In this document: piece after piece, positions 62,907 to 64,000 of the stretch
How the letters are laid out: the number at the start of each line of letters is the position of its first letter
Position numbering within the stretch: the stretch's first letter is position 1
NCBI RefSeq assembly: GCF_023716465.1
Contig: NZ_CP092415.1
Coordinates: 2,829,501 to 2,893,500, forward strand
Length of the DNA stretch: 64,000 nt
Source: Flagellimonas marinaquae
Lineage (GTDB): Bacteria > Bacteroidota > Bacteroidia > Flavobacteriales > Flavobacteriaceae
Reading direction: 5' to 3'
Translations under genes and position numbers: made by a program
Notes under the pieces: generated by a model
What the model was told of the DNA's origin: nothing
The model's input: only the letters and a program-made list of their open reading frames with translations
Databases searched by the model: none

Positions 62907-64000
62907 CTAACTATCCATTAAATAGGATTTTAACTCTTCGTAACCAGAGATTTTATGTGATTTTTTCTCTTTGTCCATTACCTGTAGTATTTGGGTTGGA
63001 ATTTTTGGTTGTATTCCCAGGGTTTCCTCCACCACATCCAAAAACTTAACAGGATGTGCCGTTTCCAGGAAAATGCCAAATGTGTTCGGATGTTCTTTTT
63101 GGTATTCCTTTAAACCTAAGTAGCCAACGGCTCCATGTGGATCTAAAACATAGCCCGCCTCCGAGTGCACTTTTTCCATGGTAGTTTTAGTGGTTTTGTC
63201 GGAAAAGGAATAGGACGAAAGGTTATTGCGCAAGGTGTCCAAATTATTTTGATATAATTCCCGGATTCGGACAAAATTGCTCGGATCTCCCACATCCATG
63301 GCATTGGAAATGGTCGCCACGGATGGCACTGGCTCGTAAACTCCATTTGCCATAAATTTTGGCACCACATTATTTGCGTTGGTAGAGGCCACAAAATGTT
63401 TTACGGGCATTCCCAATTTTTGAGCTACCATCCCGGCACAAATGTTTCCGAAATTCCCCGAGGGTACGGAGAAAACAATTTCTTTCCCTTTAGCTTTGGC
63501 CTGTTTGTATGCAAACAAAAAGTAAAATAGCTGCGGAAGCCATCGTGCCACATTGATGCTGTTTGCGGAGGTTAGCTGTTTACAATCGGTAATTTCTTTA
63601 TCTAAAAAAGCTGTTTTTACCATGCGTTGACAATCATCAAAAACGCCATCCACTTCCATGGCCTCAATGTTCTCACCTAAGGTGGTCAATTGTTTCTCTT
63701 GGATTTCGCTTACTTTTCCACTCGGGTAGAGGATTACCACTTTTACACCATCAACCCCCAAAAAACCATTGGCAACGGCTCCGCCCGTATCTCCGGAAGT
63801 GGCCACCAAAACGGTAACATCCTGTTTTCCTCCTTTAGAAAAATAGCCAAGACAGTTGGCCATAAAACGTGCACCAACATCTTTAAATGCCATAGTTGGG
63901 CCATGAAAAAGCTCCAGGACAGCAACATTATCCTCAATTTCTTTTACGGGGAAATCAAAGTCCAATGTGTTTTTAATGATTGTTTTTAAGTCTACATCCG
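62907..64000 (-). CDS. thrC: Threonine synthase, 5'-truncated by window edge
   Basis: At least 364 codons; the frame is open at base 64000, and the family's N-terminal roughly 70 residues lie outside. The PLP lysine is in [11 protein letters not shown], followed by [26 protein letters not shown] and the C-terminal ETAHPVKF. It converts O-phosphohomoserine to threonine. Confidence 0.95.
   Translation of the reverse strand, partial: DVDLKTIIKNTLDFDFPVKEIEDNVAVLELFHGPTMAFKDVGARFMANCLGYFSKGGKQDVTVLVATSGDTGGAVANGFLGVDGVKVVILYPSGKVSEIQEKQLTTLGENIEAMEVDGVFDDCQRMVKTAFLDKEITDCKQLTSANSINVARWLPQLFYFLFAYKQAKAKGKEIVFSVPSGNFGNICAGMVAQKLGMPVKHFVASTNANNVVPKFMANGVYEPVPSVATISNAMDVGDPSNFVRIRELYQNNLDTLRNNLSSYSFSDKTTKTTMEKVHSEAGYVLDPHGAVGYLGLKEYQKEHPNTFGIFLETAHPVKFLDVVEETLGIQPKIPTQILQVMDKEKKSHKISGYEELKSYLMDS

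Overview
The window reads as chromosome of a marine-type member of the Bacteroidota, most likely Flavobacteriaceae. The evidence is an ECF sigma/FecR/SusC/SusD cassette, TAnnTTTG-type -7 promoter boxes, weak Shine-Dalgarno signals with several TTG and GTG starts, DUF3822, and a DnaX without the zinc module. No rRNA, tRNA, CRISPR array, transposase or prophage gene was seen. The one RNA gene recognised is RNase P RNA (rnpB).

Layout. 1-1.4 kb: 3' part of an FtsX-type permease. 1.8-16.1 kb: a polysaccharide-utilisation-like locus made of sigma factor, FecR anti-sigma, SusC with an STN domain, SusD, PIG-L deacetylase, FucP-like MFS transporter, ROK kinase, a large lipoprotein resembling the PcRGLX/YetA (exo-rhamnogalacturonan lyase-like) family, and a DASS symporter. 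16.2-30.7 kb: a stress or low-oxygen island made of an ATP-cone/PD-(D/E)XK nuclease-like protein, a beta-CASP RNase-like protein, DnaJ/CbpM, five tandem universal stress proteins, a TerB-like protein, a PAS histidine kinase, a response regulator fused to a Crp-type DNA-binding module, two paralogous small helical proteins and a D-lactate dehydrogenase-like enzyme; upp lies inside it. 30.7-37.5 kb: cardiolipin synthase, a small ABM-fold protein, a GNAT/ATP-grasp fusion, a serine hydrolase, an outer-membrane barrel and a BON-LysM protein, all on the minus strand. 37.9-64 kb: housekeeping genes (rpsA, pyrR-pyrB, rnz, pdxH, sixA-ppk1-ppx, miaE, dnaX, rnpB, rsmD, a RecD-like helicase, kdsB-HAD-kdnB-like, an acyltransferase, an M28 peptidase, yebC, phhB, gcvT, thrC).

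The most striking signal is in the island. Eight palindromes TGA-N6-TCA (CRP/FNR/FixK type) lie upstream of almost every transcription unit between 16.2 and 28.7 kb. Seven of them sit 28.5-29.5 bp (centre to first base) and one 30.5 bp upstream of a TAnnTTTG-like -7 box, which places them close to the class II activator position around -41.5. The island encodes a fitting regulator: a histidine kinase whose first PAS domain resembles FixL (including a histidine at the haem-ligand position), followed by a REC-cNBD-HTH_Crp fusion whose recognition helix has the E-x3-R pair used to read TGA half-sites. Together this looks like a compact FixL-FixJ-FixK-like circuit controlling its own neighbourhood. 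That reading is an inference from sequence and needs experimental proof.
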